Positions 26,341 through 40,600 of a DNA stretch of 64,000 nt are shown piece by piece. Source of the DNA: Agelaius tricolor (lineage: Eukaryota; Chordata; Aves; Passeriformes; Icteridae); contig JALJCS010000004.1 of assembly GCA_023055355.1 (NCBI GenBank), forward strand, positions 20,899,744-20,963,743, given 5' to 3'. A program made the position numbers and the translations under genes. Numbering within the stretch: position 1 is the stretch's first letter; every line of letters starts with the position of its first letter. Below the pieces are notes generated by a model. The model saw nothing but the letters and a program-made list of their open reading frames with translations, made no database searches and was not told the DNA's origin.

Positions 26341-29300
26341 TTTTCTGTTATTTTTTGAAAGTCAGTTATCAGATGGTATCTTGCAGCTATAAGATAACAC
26401 AGAAGAAGAGAGAAAAACTTACTGTAAAAAATCTAAAGACAGTTTATGTTTACTTTGGTCTTGATTTTAAAGGATTTCTTATTCTCTGTCATCCAAGAGT
26501 TTCTGTGTTCAGTGAAAAGCAAATAGGGAAGGGGCATGTCAAACATGCTTCAGAAGGCTGCAGAGAGAATAGTTGTAAGCGTCCACTCCAGAGTGCAAAA
26601 ATGAAAAATAAAACTGTTTAATTGATGTGGGTTAATGTATGTAATAAGCTACAGTTACTGGGTCAGCAGAAAAACAGGCCTTCTTAAAGATTTATATCCT
26701 GCATGAATAATTTACTGTTCTTTTGGAAGAAATTACCTAACCCAGCACAGGACAGCAAGAGTGAACAAGCCATTGCCCACAAACCTTGGCAGAAATCTTG
26801 GAATGAAAAATAGTAGAAAACACCCCCTTGACCCTTTTTCCTTCAAATAATCAGTTTCATCTGATTAAGGAATGCTGAAGAATGGTGAAAAATGTTCTGT
26901 TTAGAAATCTGGAATTGTGATGGGTGGCAGCTGAAGGATTGTAGCTTCCTTGTGAAAGCTTTCCTTGGAGATGGCTGGCACTGCAGTGCAGGTTGGTATG
27001 TGCTGGTCAGACACATGTCACACTTCAGCAGGACCAGCAACAACCTAAAGGAGGAAAAAACTACACAGCACTCTGAAGGGTCAAAAAAGCAAAGCAAACT
27101 TGCAGCTTTGGTGGCAAAAATATCAGTCTTTCCAGAGAAGGCAACAGAATGGTGATCAGCAGAGCTGCACTGAAGTACCTTGGACTCCAGCAGTTCTCTC
27201 CTGCATCTTCACCCTAAGATATTCTACCTTCAGCAGCTGCTCCAGGTAGACTTTGTGTGACCTCTGACTAGTCCAAATCATCTATCTCCCCATCCTTCCA
27301 GACAGGAGGCAGGATTGACTTGAATAAAGCCAATCCTCTCCTACCAGAAAAAAAAAGCAGAGTTGTGTGGGGCTGCTGGGTACAGCTATGGAGTCTGGTG
27401 AAAAGGACAAGGCATTGCCAATGTCACCTTCAGGTGGTAACTAACTCCATGCAGAATTAGTTTGATCTGAATCATTCACAGGTAGCTTTGTGGATGTTTT
27501 AGTGATAAAGGATTGCTGTAGATTACCAGATAGAGCAAAATGGGAGAAAAAATTATGGATTTGCAGAGAACTGCAAATTGGCAATGAAATCAGAGCTCTG
27601 AATTCACAAGCATATAACTTCTACGTTATTGTTCCATGTATTTGTAACTAATGAATACATACACCAATACATAGCCTTGCAGAGTATATTCTTGTCTGTA
27701 CCCTAAAAGTGCTCAGAGCACTCTATATCTGTATTTAGCTTCTCAGGATTAGCAGTGAGTTATTTTGAGGTGTCTTGAATTCAAGAATGTTAGAGACAGT
27801 TGGGGGCTCCTGTGAGTCAAGGATGTTAAAATTCACAGCTCATGCATGAAGCATGTGAATCCTCCCCAGTTTAGTTTGAGGGCAGCAACAGGACAAAGGG
27901 CTTGTCATACATGCTGAGTCATTGGAAATACAATCACATGAGAGTAGAGTAGCCTACATAACTGATGTTAGGGTCATATCTTGTTTTTGATGTGTTTCAG
28001 CTGGTCCTGTTCTGTAAATACAGAGCAGCTGCTTTTCCAAGCTTCCTAGAATGCTGTATAGCCAACACAGATGGAATTCTAGAATAACTTTACCTAGAAG
28101 GTCCTTTAGGCATAACAATTCACCATAGGTCCTCTTCAGCTATGTTACTTCCACATTCACGTGGCCAGCAGAAAGAGCTAGGCATCCAAACAGAGCATTA
28201 CAGTCATATAGTATTACCTTCTACAAGCTAGGAAAACCTTGCTCAATAACTTCTGCACCAAGATTATAGTTTCTGTTTGAGCTTTATGCATATCTTTTAG
28301 AATGACTCTCCAGTTATGACTCTTAACACACAGGTGCTTGAAAAAATATCACTTGTCCAAATCACTCCAAAGCTTAGGCAATTTATCTTTTAAAGATTTC
28401 TGTTTCTTTTTTTATCTGCTTTCATCTGTCTCATCCTGGTTTTCAGACACTTGATCGTAATGTGATTTTTTTCTGTTAAATCAGATCTGTCACACTCTGA
28501 AGCATTTTTCCATGTAAGCATTTCTAGTCTGGAATTAATTCACTTCTAAATTTTTTCTTGGATAAATAAAATAGAATAATTTTCTTAAGTCTTAATTGTC
28601 AGGTATGTTTTATAGACTCTGTTGAGCTTATAAACTTATGAACTTTTTCCTATTTTTTTCTTTTTCCAGTTTCTTAGTGTCATTTTTGAAGTGAGGACAC
28701 AAGGTTTCTACTTTGGTTATGCTCTAATTCATGTTGCAGACAGAGATAATAGCCTTTTTCCTATTTTGATTGCCTCTTGCCTCTGCAATAAGAATGGCAT
28801 TCACAAACTTAATTGCTTTGTTGTCATGAGAACACATGCTTCATGGGCTGCCCAATATGATATTTATGTGTTTTTCAGATTGATCCACAGGGTAAATTTC
28901 CATATTTTATGAGGAGATTGCATCCTTACTGTTTTGCTAGCATTATGAACCAGTACTGATGTATTGCTCTATGTACTAGCTGACTCTTATCAGTACATAT
29001 GGATGATATAACCAACACAGTTATTTACAAATTCCTCTTCTAGTATTCTTCCCTACTTTCACCTAGCACTGTTCTTGTAAGCTCTTCAGTTTGAACATAC
29101 AGTTCAAAAGACATGGAGCATTCCTTGGTCAAAATTAGAACTCTGAGTAGCATACTGGGAATAATCTTCTAGCATACTGGATTCACATGTTCAATTCTTT
29201 TCAAACAGCTTTCAATAAATACCTATTATAATCTCTCTTTTTAATACAGTCCTAAGTCTGGAATGTGCTTCTTTTATCTGCACACCAAATTAGACCCACT

Positions 29301-30137
29301 CAATACTCTGTTGTTTCTCTTTACTATCCCTGCAACCATAAAAATGAAAAGCTCATGCAGATTCTGTAGCATCCTAAGTGTGCTTATTGTCTACAGCACA
29401 CAAATGTACCAGATCCAGCTTCACAGGACTTTGGCCAGTCTGCTGAGAGCTACCATTTTCTGCACTAAAAATAGTAGATCTTAAACTGGCTGATGTGCTA
29501 CTAAACTGCTTAAATGGCTTTTGCCAGTTCCCACACATTTTACTTATGGATGTCATGGTAGCATAAAACAAACCCTAGGGCTGTTTTGGGCAACGCTGGT
29601 GAAAAATTATCATGAAAATGATGATGATAGGCTAGCAACACTCTTAACTCTCACAAAAATCAAATTTCATCAGAACACTAAGATTAGGTTATGAGGCCTG
29701 TTATCAAAACTATCATTAATTATTTGCCATAATAAACCTTCTTCAGCTTCACTCAACGCCTACACACAGGTACCCATTTATATACATATACTTTGATTAT
29801 CCTGTTTAAATTTACAAATATTAGCATCAAATCAAAATTTTCAGTCCTCTGCTACTCTCTCAGCATTGGTTTATAGGAAAATCAGCATTAGCAGGGTAGA
29901 AGAGCTTCTTACAGCTAGAGTGTTGTATTAATTTCTTCCACTTTGTATGTCTTATGTGATCATTTCACTGTGCAAAAATTTTTTAGAATTTCTCTCTTTA
30001 CCCAACCACATCCATCAGAAATTTTTTAAACCAATACTTTCAGCAAGGTTTGGTATGTCACCTCCTGTATGTCACAGAGCTCCTGCATCAGAGAGAGTGG
30101 GGCCCTTGGCACAGGGCTGTGCGTGTATCGTGTCACT
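26341..30137. other. Non-coding DNA, T-rich in 28.4-29.5 kb
   Basis: No supported gene. The segment 28430-29500 is T-rich on the plus strand with long runs of TTTTTC-like text. It could be the antisense of a very old LINE, but no diagnostic block is clear enough to call. Open stretches (26322-26621, 28691-28912, 29263-29484) show no family motif. Confidence 0.5.
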
Positions 30138-30185
30138 TCACTCACTCACTCACTCACTCACTCACTCACTCACTCACTCACTCAC
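30138..30185 (+). repeat. (TCAC)12 tetranucleotide microsatellite
   Basis: Twelve uninterrupted TCAC units (equivalently CTCA or ACTC) were counted directly. The Ser-Leu-Thr-His repeat in overlapping frames is an artefact. Confidence 0.97.
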
Positions 30186-33100
30186 ATCTCTTCCTGCAAA
30201 ATCCAGAGGCATCAGCTGCTCTGATCTCTTATCTGTCATAATCTAAGCTTCAGGGCATCCCTTGATTTTGGTAAACACGCTGTGATCCAGCTGCTTACCT
30301 AACCCAGTTCACACAAAACTGTACCTCTGCACTGTGCTGAAGGCATAATGGACCACAGATCCATACACTCTCTAGCCATGTGAGAATAGCCATCAAAAAG
30401 AGATGCCAAACCTGCCGTTCCTGTGACTGGGTAGAAAATGTAAGTACATAAGTACAGTTCCTATGTGGCATAAATTAATTCTGTACAAGTCATGTTGCTT
30501 ATTTCTACCTGTTTATATTCTTTTGGTGTTTTGCTTAATCCGATTGAGAATTAAGTACAAGCTATGCTTTTAAACCATAGCTTCAGATGATTCCTATGAG
30601 TCATTGTTCTGAATAACCTTTGAATGGAAAAGTAAGGGCCACATAACATACCTGATGTGCAGTTCTAGTGAACCATATTGGAAAAGTGAACAATTTTATG
30701 AGTCAATACGCTGATTCTTTAGCCAGAGACACTGTCAAATCCCATCTAAGATGGATGGTAGATCAAAGTGATTGAAGGCTCAGCAAAGTGAAGGTTAACC
30801 ACACCTCTAAAATGCTTTGATAATACATTAGTTGCTTTGTTTAGTTTTTCTAGCAGAGATTATCTTACATAAACTCAATTAAAAACACAAAGATAAATTA
30901 TTGTGAGGATAATATAAGTATTTAGGAAGTTATAAAATAGTTTTTGTCATTTGGTTAAGCATATTACGCTAATAATTCAGAGCAATGTTTAAGAATATTT
31001 TTTTCAACTAGAGGAATCAGATTAATTTTAAGATGTAAAATAACAAAGACAGAGATCACTGTTTCAACTGTAAGGTACATTTGGTTAAAATCACACATAT
31101 GTGATTGCACCTCTTCTACAAATAACATTTCTTGATAAGAATGCATTAGGTTTTAAGTTTTGTATAGAATGTGATTTCTTGAGGCTTGTGAATACATCTT
31201 TTCCATCTCAAGCTAATACTCTGGGATAGTTCAGGTACAGAGTATGAGTTCATGATAACTGTCTGTGCACAGTACCCTGGGTCATGACATAAGAATCATG
31301 GTTTCACATATGATGCACTTTGGAAGGAGAATGTGCTCTGAAGGATGAGTTTAACTTGCCAGATTAAAGGAAAACTTCTTGTAAGAATCCAGGAGAATAA
31401 AGCAAAATAATTGGTTGCCATTTTATTAAACAGAATAAGCTGCCTTCTTTTTAAGACAATAACTTCCCTTTTTTTTTCCCAAATACCAACCTGATTACAG
31501 GATTTTGCAAACTTTGAACGGAACTAAAAATCTGAAGTTTCTCTTGGGAAAGCTTACATTAAAAATGTTAGTGTGTTGAACCAGGGAAAAACCTTTCATT
31601 TGGAAGCAGTTTGACAACACACTGTGGCCAAACTCTGTGGCTTTCAGAAAACTGTGTTTTAGTTATATATGTTTTAGTTATATGACCCATCTGCTCCCAC
31701 ACAACAAATGTATGGCTGTGCTACATTACCTATCACACACGCTAATCTGACTGGTCCCTCATGGCATATCACAGAGGGATTGTATCCATTATGCATCCCA
31801 CCAAAAGGTCCTGGCAGATGGGAGAGGATATGTGGCAGCTGAACCACAGTTTCCATGAAGCATCACAGCAATGCAGAAAGTTTTTAATGTTGGATGGAGC
31901 AATAATGTTATGTTTCCCATAGGGAATGTAGAAAAAATTCCTTTTGATTAAAAGTGTTTTGATATTTCCAAATTGAAAGAACTGAGCCAGACTTCATCCC
32001 AACCTCCCAGGCTCAAATTTTCACTTTTGGAATAAAATATTTGCTGAAAGTTAACTCTTGACATATTTTAAATAACTCCATCAAATACCAGCTTCTTTAT
32101 TAAAAATGGTTCAAAGGCTGAAAATCCTAGTTCTAGGTTAGAACTCACCTTTCAAGATTTAACCTACATTTTTTTAAGAAATTAAGTTGAAATGTGTTAA
32201 TATAGTTTACTGGTCAGTGTGGGCTAATATTTTGGGTCCATTAATGCCGGCCAGTTCAGCCACTTTGAAACTGCATTATTCTGAATTAGTGCTAAATCAC
32301 AGTGCATTTGAACAACCTCAGAATACAGGTTTTGGCACAGTAAGGATATTGTTTAATAGTTTTGGGGTGATGTAAAAGCCCAAAGCTATGCTCAATATGT
32401 ATACCAGTGGAATGCTAACATTAAAAATGCACAGTCTCTCCCTTTAATGTAAAAAAACTATGAAAAAAACACCATTTTCCTAAACCTCATGGAGATGTGA
32501 GAATCACTGAAACTGTTTATAAGCACCACAGTAGCAGCACTAGAAGATTTTGTTGCAAGGCATCCACGTGGGGCTTTTTTAGAACTGCTGGGAAAGGAAA
32601 AAGAGTCTTCTCCCAGATCAGGTCTTAATCAGGGTCTGCATCAAAGGGTACTTGTCCAAAGCCATGTCCATAGCCTGATAATATGAATCTCCCCAGGGAT
32701 GGAGAGATTCAGCCCGCTAAAATATCTCTCCTTAACCAAAGAGCCTCAGTGTAGAGATGGGACACATTTAGGCCCTGAATGATCTCCACTCACAAGGCAC
32801 CTTCACTGGTCAAGAGAGGCCTCCTACAATTTTTGGCAATATGGTTACACAGTGCATAGCTGAGATGGGGAGAGAGCAACTTGAATTCTGGGTACTTTAT
32901 TTCATGTCTCACTATAGCAAGCAACTGTGTAAATTCCTGAAGGGAATACATGGTAGGCTGACTTGGTCGATACAGCTGCATTTGTTTGCTAAGCCTGACC
33001 TGGTGCCGTTTGCTGGCTTGAAATGTAACAAGAATGATTATGCACAGAGCCAGCCTGCCAGAAGCAGATCCTGAAGTTGCTTTGCCAAAAAGGCAAAATA

Positions 33101-34941
33101 TCAATTCTTTGAAGAAGCTGCAAAATTAAGTCTATCAATAAAATGCATGAGGTAGAGGGGGAAACTATCTGCTGTAGCAATCACTGAGAACTAAATACTT
33201 TACAGTCAAGGGTGCTGGATCAGGCTTGTTCCTTCTATATCACAACTCCTCTCTAGGAGTTTTCTACATCAGGGTCTCAGCTGATTGTGTCTGAGTCAGC
33301 AGAGAACTTCCAACTGGCTTTAACATGAGATGAATCAGAGCAAAGGGAACATTGCAGCACTGTCAGGAGCCACATGATCATGATCTATACAGAAGTGCAC
33401 TGACCATCATCATCCTTTTTTTTTCAAAGAAAAAATGAGATATTTCAGAAGTGATTATCTTGCACCATGTAAATCACCCATCAAGAGGGCATTAATATTG
33501 CACAGGTACATCTTGTTTATATCTGTCTCAACACAGTCAAGCAGAGTTGCTATCTATCCTCTCAACCTATAGGTTCACTCAGATTTACAAGTGAACATCC
33601 ACATCATTCTGCACCAAAATTAGGATCAAGACAGAATCATCAGCTAGGCATTCAAAAACTTCAGTCAGTTGTTTCTTCCATTCCCTTCAGTACATAAAGA
33701 TTTTTTATGCTAAATTGGCTTCTCCAAATATGTAAATGGGAAATGTGAGATATATTTAGCCTACTTTAAGATTTTTAAAACAAGAATTTTAAGATTTTTA
33801 AAACAAGAATTCCTTATTGACAAGAAAGGAAGCTGCAGAGGCTTATAATTTCCTTGTAAAGGGAAATGATTTTTACTCATGTAAAAGCAGAAAAAAAATA
33901 CAGAGCTGGACTTCTCTCTGTTAAAGTAAACAGGCCTACGTTTACAAAAAAGGAGATTGACAAGGGCTTTAATCCTCCCCCCAAACAATGTCACTTCTTT
34001 TAGTGGAAAAAGAAGCTATAAAGCTATAAAGCAATGAAATGTCTGCTGTGGGAGCATGGACAGTTTATGCAAGACCCCATTTCTCCTTCTTGCATAAGTG
34101 CACCTTCCTTCCAAAAACCTGGGGTAAGTCTAGAGTGTTGCAGAGTGCATGTGTGTCTCTGAGCATGTGTGTGCACGTCCTGTGTCAGACGTGCATGTGT
34201 CTGCCCTGACACATGGCCCATCTGCAGGGCATGCCACACCGTATACTGCTGATTTCCATTCATGTCTGTCTTTGCAATAAGGAGCTGACAGATAAATAAA
34301 TCAATCTAACATTTCTATTTAAATGATAGTACAGTGCCAATAGGATCTATTCTAGCACTCCTTGATTATTGCAAAGTACTTTTTTGGAACAAGATTTATA
34401 GAAAGGATTGATGGAGAATACGAAGTGTATCGTGTTAAGGTAAAACACTACAAACAAAATGTTCCCAAAATGACTGGTTGTTAAATTATCACTTTTAAAA
34501 TAAGACACTGTGATAGAAGCTGGTCTGAGGCAAAGTTCTGCATGACGGTCAAGACCATTTGAAACAGTGCTGCAAGTGTTTCATGCTTAGTGATGAGTAC
34601 AGAGGAAAGCAGAGAGACACCTCTGTGACAGATGGACACACAAATCAGTGCTCAAGCTCTTCTACTAGACAGAGCTGACAGGAGTTTTATGCCCTGAGCC
34701 ATTTTTAGTGCAAGAACAGCAGACGTACTAACAGCATTTTAGAGATTCCAAAATTAAGACTTTAAATTTTACTTCAGTTTCAATTTTATTTAATGGCAAC
34801 AAAATTTTTAAAAGAGGGGTTGAATGAAGCAGCTCATTCCACAAACAATTCATATCTATTTTTTCACCTACCCAGCTTCATGACAATCTTCAGAGTTGAC
34901 AGAGAATATTTTTTCTGTTTTTACTGCTGCATGTTAGTTAC
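30186..34941. other. Non-coding DNA with one 23-bp tandem duplication
   Basis: About 4.8 kb without a recognised gene or transposon. The only structured item is an exact 23-bp tandem duplication at 33765-33810. Overlapping antisense frames around 32790-33180 have no recognisable domain. Confidence 0.5.
33765..33810 (+). repeat. Exact 23-bp tandem duplication (x2)
   Basis: Copies 33765-33787 and 33788-33810 are identical and directly adjacent. The AT-rich unit begins TTTAAGATTTTTAAAAC. The lack of divergence suggests a recent replication-slippage event. Confidence 0.93.
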
Positions 34942-35170
34942 AATCATAGAATGGGTAAGGCTGGGACGGACCACAGGAGGTCACATAGTACAACCTCTCT
35001 GTGCAGTCAGGGTCATTCTAGAGATTGTTAATCATGCTTGTGTTCAGATGGTTTTTGAATATCTGCAGTGAAGAAGCCTCCACAGCTTCTCTGGGAAATC
35101 TGTTCCAGCACTCACTCACACTCAAAATAAAAAGTTATTCTCATATTCAGACATGTTCCAGTTTCACAAA
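34942..35170 (-). mobile_element. CR1 LINE 3'-end fragment
   Basis: The left edge starts with AATCATAGAATGG, the reverse complement of the CR1 terminal ATTCTATGATT repeat. It is followed by the typical antisense 3' UTR and ORF2-end text: GGTAAGGCTGGGACGGACCA, GGAGGTCACATAGTACAACC, a GGTTTTTGAATATCTGCAG block near 35050, and a TCTCTGGGAAATCTGTTCCA block near 35083. The copy keeps only about 230 bp of the 3' end, as expected for heavy 5' truncation, and is well diverged. Confidence 0.88.
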
Positions 35171-37387
35171 TCCTGCACCATACTTAGTGCAAGACATGCA
35201 TCAGTAAAAGGTATCACTAGACAAGTGGAAAGGACAATTTTTTAGGGCTTGAATGAGTAAACTGCATATTTTGAGTTAGAATGGTGTCAGAGTGGCATAA
35301 TAAAGTACCATGCAAAGACACCCAGGGTTGTTGTAAAGGAAGCACAAAGGGTAAGTGAAGGAGAGCTGGACTGAGTGGAGGAGGGATAGATTACAAGAGA
35401 TGACTCTGAGCAGTTATGACTATACTGCTCTTAATCCCCAAACCACTCCATCAAGAGCCAGTCTGGATGGACACTGAGATGTACAGAAACCCATGGTGAC
35501 CATGGTGACCATGAGGAGAGGATTCCATGGTGATTTAGGGGATGTCAGCAAAGACACTTAAAGATAGATTTTATGTGATGAGAGTGGCAGGAAAGGAGGA
35601 GAGATGTAGCATCTCCAGAAGCCTATCCCTAGGCATCTCTGCAGGTGTGGGGACATAAGGAGGCAGCAGGCAGCACAGCAGGAGCCAGGTAAGGCCCTGC
35701 CAACTCTTTGCCTGAGAAGAGAATAAAGAGAAAGGTGCCTTTTCTGGTGTGAAGGAAGATTCTGGTGTGAAGGGGCTGAGGTACAGTCCCAGGGGTTACA
35801 AGTCAAGACAAAAGTAAGACTAAAAGCAGAACAGAAGATGGAACCAAGATATTACTCAAGTCACAAACTGCTGTGGCAAAGAAATGGTGGTGACATCATT
35901 AATGTTAGAGCAGAGAGGAAAAGCAATAGCATGAGATCTCTGCGCAGATGGTATGACCCATCACGGTACTTTGTCCAGTGACAGGGAAACTACTCCACCC
36001 TGACAGTCAAAGGCCACAGGAAACATAAACTGTTCACAGTAATCAGGGCAGGAACGTGCATGCAGTCCTCTCCTAATAGCTGCCTATCAGTTAATCCTGC
36101 AGTTTAGTATGGGGCCCACAAAAATGAGAAGATGTTAGTTATCTGGGTATAAAAAATGCTCTTTCAATCTATGTGAGAAAACCATCACCTTAAAAATACA
36201 TCAGTTTCCATTCCACCTTTTAATCTAATACAATAGTCATACTTAAGTGAGATTTAACTTCCTGGAAAAGAAAGATAAAATTAGTCTTAGTATTTGCAGC
36301 CCATCACTAAGGCAGTAAGAAAATAGACACACTGCCTTGCCAGAACTGTTGGGTGTCTGGCTATCCAGAAATCCATATGCAAGGCCCAGAAATCCAGATG
36401 CAAGTGGGTAATGCTCAGACATGTGTGTTACCCCAGTAACAAGTTACACAGAATTACTATGAAGTCCTGGAGACTTGCCATCTTGAATATGTAAAAACTG
36501 AAAAGGGATATTTTCTCAAAGTTTGCATTTGCATATTTTCAAACTTAGGTAAAAGTATGCCAGCGAGTATGTGTATGGGTTTGAGATCATCGTCTGCAGT
36601 AAGATTGAAAGTTTGCTAGGTTGGAAAATACATGTTTCTTTGTCTTCATTCCAGCTTTTCACATCATTCTTCTTCTAATAGTCTCCTTCCACCAAAATTC
36701 TGACAGAAAATTTTCCAAATATTTCAGTCCAAAATATCTTCAGAGCAGTATTTTGCACAACTCTAGCCAAAATGCACATTTCCCAAGGAAATTCTACATC
36801 TTTAAGTTCCTTGGCCAGTCATCTAAACACGAAGGAGTTAACTCTAGACCCATTTCTGTGTCTTAATTCCATTTCAGAGAAAATGCTAATCCTTTAATTA
36901 TATAGCATGTTCAACTGACAAAATTACTTTCCTGTTGAAAAGTTCCCTGTTTATACTGAAGGCTTTTGATAAAACTTGGCAATGGGAAAAATATAGATTT
37001 GCTATTGACATGGATTTTATATAGAAATTCAAAGAAACGTGCAATATTTTAAGGGGACTATTATGTAGCCACAGTGGTTTCCCACTATGTATAGCTAACT
37101 TCCTCCCTTCCCGGAACCACAAACCTCATGGTAAGCAAGCTCTGCTATCAGAGCTGGGGATTTTCAATCATGAAATGGGGAATTTTCAATTAAATTGAAG
37201 GAATTTAGCCTTTTGTCTTTAGTCCACCTCTTTGAAAATTGTGTCCTTTATCATGATAGTAAGGTTGTAAGAGGCTTTCAACAGAGGAATAGGTTCCTCT
37301 GAGGATGGATGGCTGGGAAGCCCATGGAAGAAACCATTCCATTCAATTTGCTGAAATTGTGCTCTAGGGTTTCAGAAATAGTTCACT
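35171..37387. other. Non-coding DNA with small local duplications
   Basis: No gene recognised. Two local direct duplications are visible: a 9-bp CCATGGTGA unit repeated about 2.5 times from 35491, and a 21-bp period duplication at about 36365-36406 (CCAGAAATCCATATGCAAGG against CCAGAAATCCAGATGCAAGT). Confidence 0.5.
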
Positions 37388-37619
37388 GAGGGTTTGGTTT
37401 TTTGGGGGGTTGTTTTTGTTTTGGTTTTGGTTGTTGTTGTTGTTTAGTGTTTGGGTTTTGTTTCTTTTCGGGGGGGAGAGTCTGGGGGGGGATTGTTGGT
37501 TTTTGCGGGTTTTTTGGGGGGTTTTTCTTTGGTTTGGTTGTTGTTAGTTTTGGGTTGTTTCGGTTGGTGGATTTTGTTTGATTTTTTTGGGGGGTTTTCT
37601 GGGATTTTTTTTTGTTCAT
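37388..37619 (+). repeat. G/T-rich low-complexity tract with long G runs
   Basis: About 230 bp consists almost wholly of G and T on the plus strand, with many G runs of four to eight (for example in TCGGGGGGGAGAGTCTGGGG near 37470-37489) separated by T-rich linkers. This is the densest G-quadruplex-capable tract in the window. The Lys/Pro/Asn/Thr-rich minus-strand frames across it are compositional artefacts. Confidence 0.93.
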
Positions 37620-40600
37620 TACAATGAGATACAGATAAGAAGAACTGGCAACATGGAACAGTCTCCAACAAAAACTGAAGTTACCTGCCCATCATTTCTT
37701 AATCCTGTATGCAAGGTAATCAGATCAAACCTCTCAGATCTCAGGACCTTACTGAGTCTTGTTCACTAATGTTGTCCAACCATTTGACACCCATTTATCC
37801 TCTTAAATTAAAGAGCCTATATCTGGGTGGAGCAGCAAAAAATGCAATGCACAAGAAATAATTATTTGCAACTGGTTGCTTTTGTGAAAAATAAAAGTGA
37901 GTTTCCTACTGTTCGCAAATATGTAATCAGTTTCCAGTCTCCTAGCTCTTATCCCATTTTCTAAATGGGGGAAAATTTGTTAAAAAATAGCACTGTCTTA
38001 AGCTCCTACTGTCTAATCTTATTACATAGGGCTGATTGTGTTTCACACTAATAAGCTAAGAGGTTAGGACATTAATCTACTGTAAACTAAATGCTCCAAT
38101 GAAATGTGAGAGAAGAGATGGTAAAGAGCTTGCTGTGCACCTGACTTATATTGCACATTGCACTTTTTAGTGAAGACAAAGTTACAGATCATGTTATCTG
38201 TGCCTTAAAACTGTTATTCAAGCTCTTGAGGTTTTCCTTCAAAATGTAGGCACTTATCCCTGAGAATACTAACAATTTCATTAAAAAATAACTTGCAACA
38301 TCTTTTTGTTATTTACAAACTCATGATCTATCAGAGGGACATCTTGATCAATGACAGAGATAGACAAAAAATAAAGGCAAAAAGAGCAAGCTGCATGTGG
38401 TTTGGGGCGTTGATTCTTGCAGCATGAATGTTTGATTGCTATTGAGTTATTTATCAAACCTGAATCTGCATTAGGTCCGAATTCACAAGTTACACACTGA
38501 TGTGCATTGTGCAAACACAAGTATTACTTTCTCCTCTGACTCAAAACCAGCACCTTTTATTTTAGGCTTTTTGAGATGAAGAGGCGATTGCCTTATGGGT
38601 CAAGAGTGCAGGTAAACTGAGCAGGATCATTAGCATTCAGTACTTTGCAGACTTGAGAACAACTTAAAAACTGGGATTAGCTAATTTAGATGTTGCTTGG
38701 TACAGTGGTGCCAAAATACTGCTGGGAAAAGCTCTTTGAGCTCTTTTTATTGATGATCACTGCTGGTGCATAATATTACCATTGATTATCTGAAATTATT
38801 TTAATAACTACAAATCTCTATGATATCACTTTGAAGAATAATCATAGCATTTAAATGAAAGTGCTAGGAAAACGGTAATTTTCTAGCTAAGCAGAACAAG
38901 TAGTATTTATTGTCCTTAAGTTTCTGTGATGTTTAACTCATTAGGAAGATATTTTCTTATCAATACATAACTCACCAAAGCAACCTGTGTCACCAGTAAA
39001 AAAAAAATAATTCCTCCTTCCTTATAAATGATGCAGCTAGAGGTATGCTGGACATGATTCAAATTGAATGAGATCACAGAAAAACTTGAAATTAGAATAG
39101 TACTTCTTGTTCTTAAAAACAAAAATTCCCCATGTGGATGTTAACTATGGTCCCAAGAAATGAGCCAAAAATTAATCTCCAGATGTCACAGCAGTACATT
39201 GCATAACTTGGTCCACACCAAATATCCAGAGCCAGAGCCACAGCCCTTCTGAGGTCCCCTTCACCATGCTCCAGAGGGATTTAAGCTGATGTTCAAGGGG
39301 ACCTTTCCTGCAGAAAAATATAGCAGATAAAGCAGAGCTCCTCAGCAGTGCATACTTTTCCATCACCTGCTTGTCTTAAAGGAGTTGTTAAGGGACCTCA
39401 GGCTGAGACCAGATGCAGAGCAGCCAGGGATGAGACATATCCTGGGAAAGACACTCTTCCAGTGGACACAGAACAGAGAGGACAGGAAAAGACCCTGTGA
39501 GAGCAAAGGATTTGTTAAACTCCTGTCCAGGTGATGGGTTAGTGGGGGTATAAGTGCAACCTTGCTTTCCCCTCTGGCCTTCATAGAAGGTTGAACCAGA
39601 TCATGCTGGTATATACTCAGTACAGTTACTTATGTACTTCAACACTCTCCAAACTAATGCTCAGGCTGTTTGAAGGACATATTCTGGTGTTTGTCAGTAA
39701 CATGAACTGAGATAAGGAAAAATAAAGAATTCACAGCCAGGGGAAAGATCCAATAATAACTTATGACTTAAAAATCAAATCCACCTAAGCTCATACCAAC
39801 ATCCTTTTAGCATGTCAGTGGAGCAGGCACAGAGATTTCAATGGTTATATGTGGTACTCATCATATCTGCCTGCTACTGCCTCATTTTATTGCTTCAAAG
39901 GCATGTAAACCTCTTCTTGCTACATAGATAAGCAAACCCTGGATGGCATTACCCAGAGTGATGGGAAAGGAATTAGTGGCTAACCTTACCACAAAATCAA
40001 AAGCCTGTGGTACAGAACAAACAATTTCTGAAGTTAGGGCCAGTCAGTCAGATAGCTGGTGGAGAAGCAACTCTTAAGATGCAATCCTGACCTCAGAATA
40101 ACCCTCACCTATACCCTTTAAAGTTCATAAATTCCTGCAGCCAGAGCTGCAGTAAGCAATGCCTCAGTAGCGGGTGTGTGCTTCCTGCCACCTAGAGGAA
40201 TCCCAGAAGGTTCCTGATGGCTGGAAAATTCATGGTGCTGGAATTTCTTCCCCCCAGAGGGCACCTCAGCAGCTGGTAAAAAGAGCGGCCACTTCTGCCA
40301 CTGCCAGCCTCAGACTCCCAGGGGACTGTGGACTGCTGAGCAGAAGCTTTCCAGGCACAAAAGAATTTCTGTGACCTCAACAGCAGTGCCAGGAAATAGA
40401 CTCTAATCCCTGGCAATTAAGTTTACAAGAAATACACAGCCCATGGGGGGATGTTTAAGTGCGGCCAGCAAGTTTTGTGTGGAGACTGGTAATTGCTCCA
40501 CCCTGCCCCAGTCCCCCAGAGATTTACAATGCAAAAAGAGCTATATACCTTCTAAATCTGGACACCAGTTTGAATGTACCTGCCATTTTTCTGTGCCCCA

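Noticed and set aside
28430..29500. Possible ancient LINE in antisense
   Set aside because: The T-rich text is suggestive, but no diagnostic RT or 3' block could be read with confidence.
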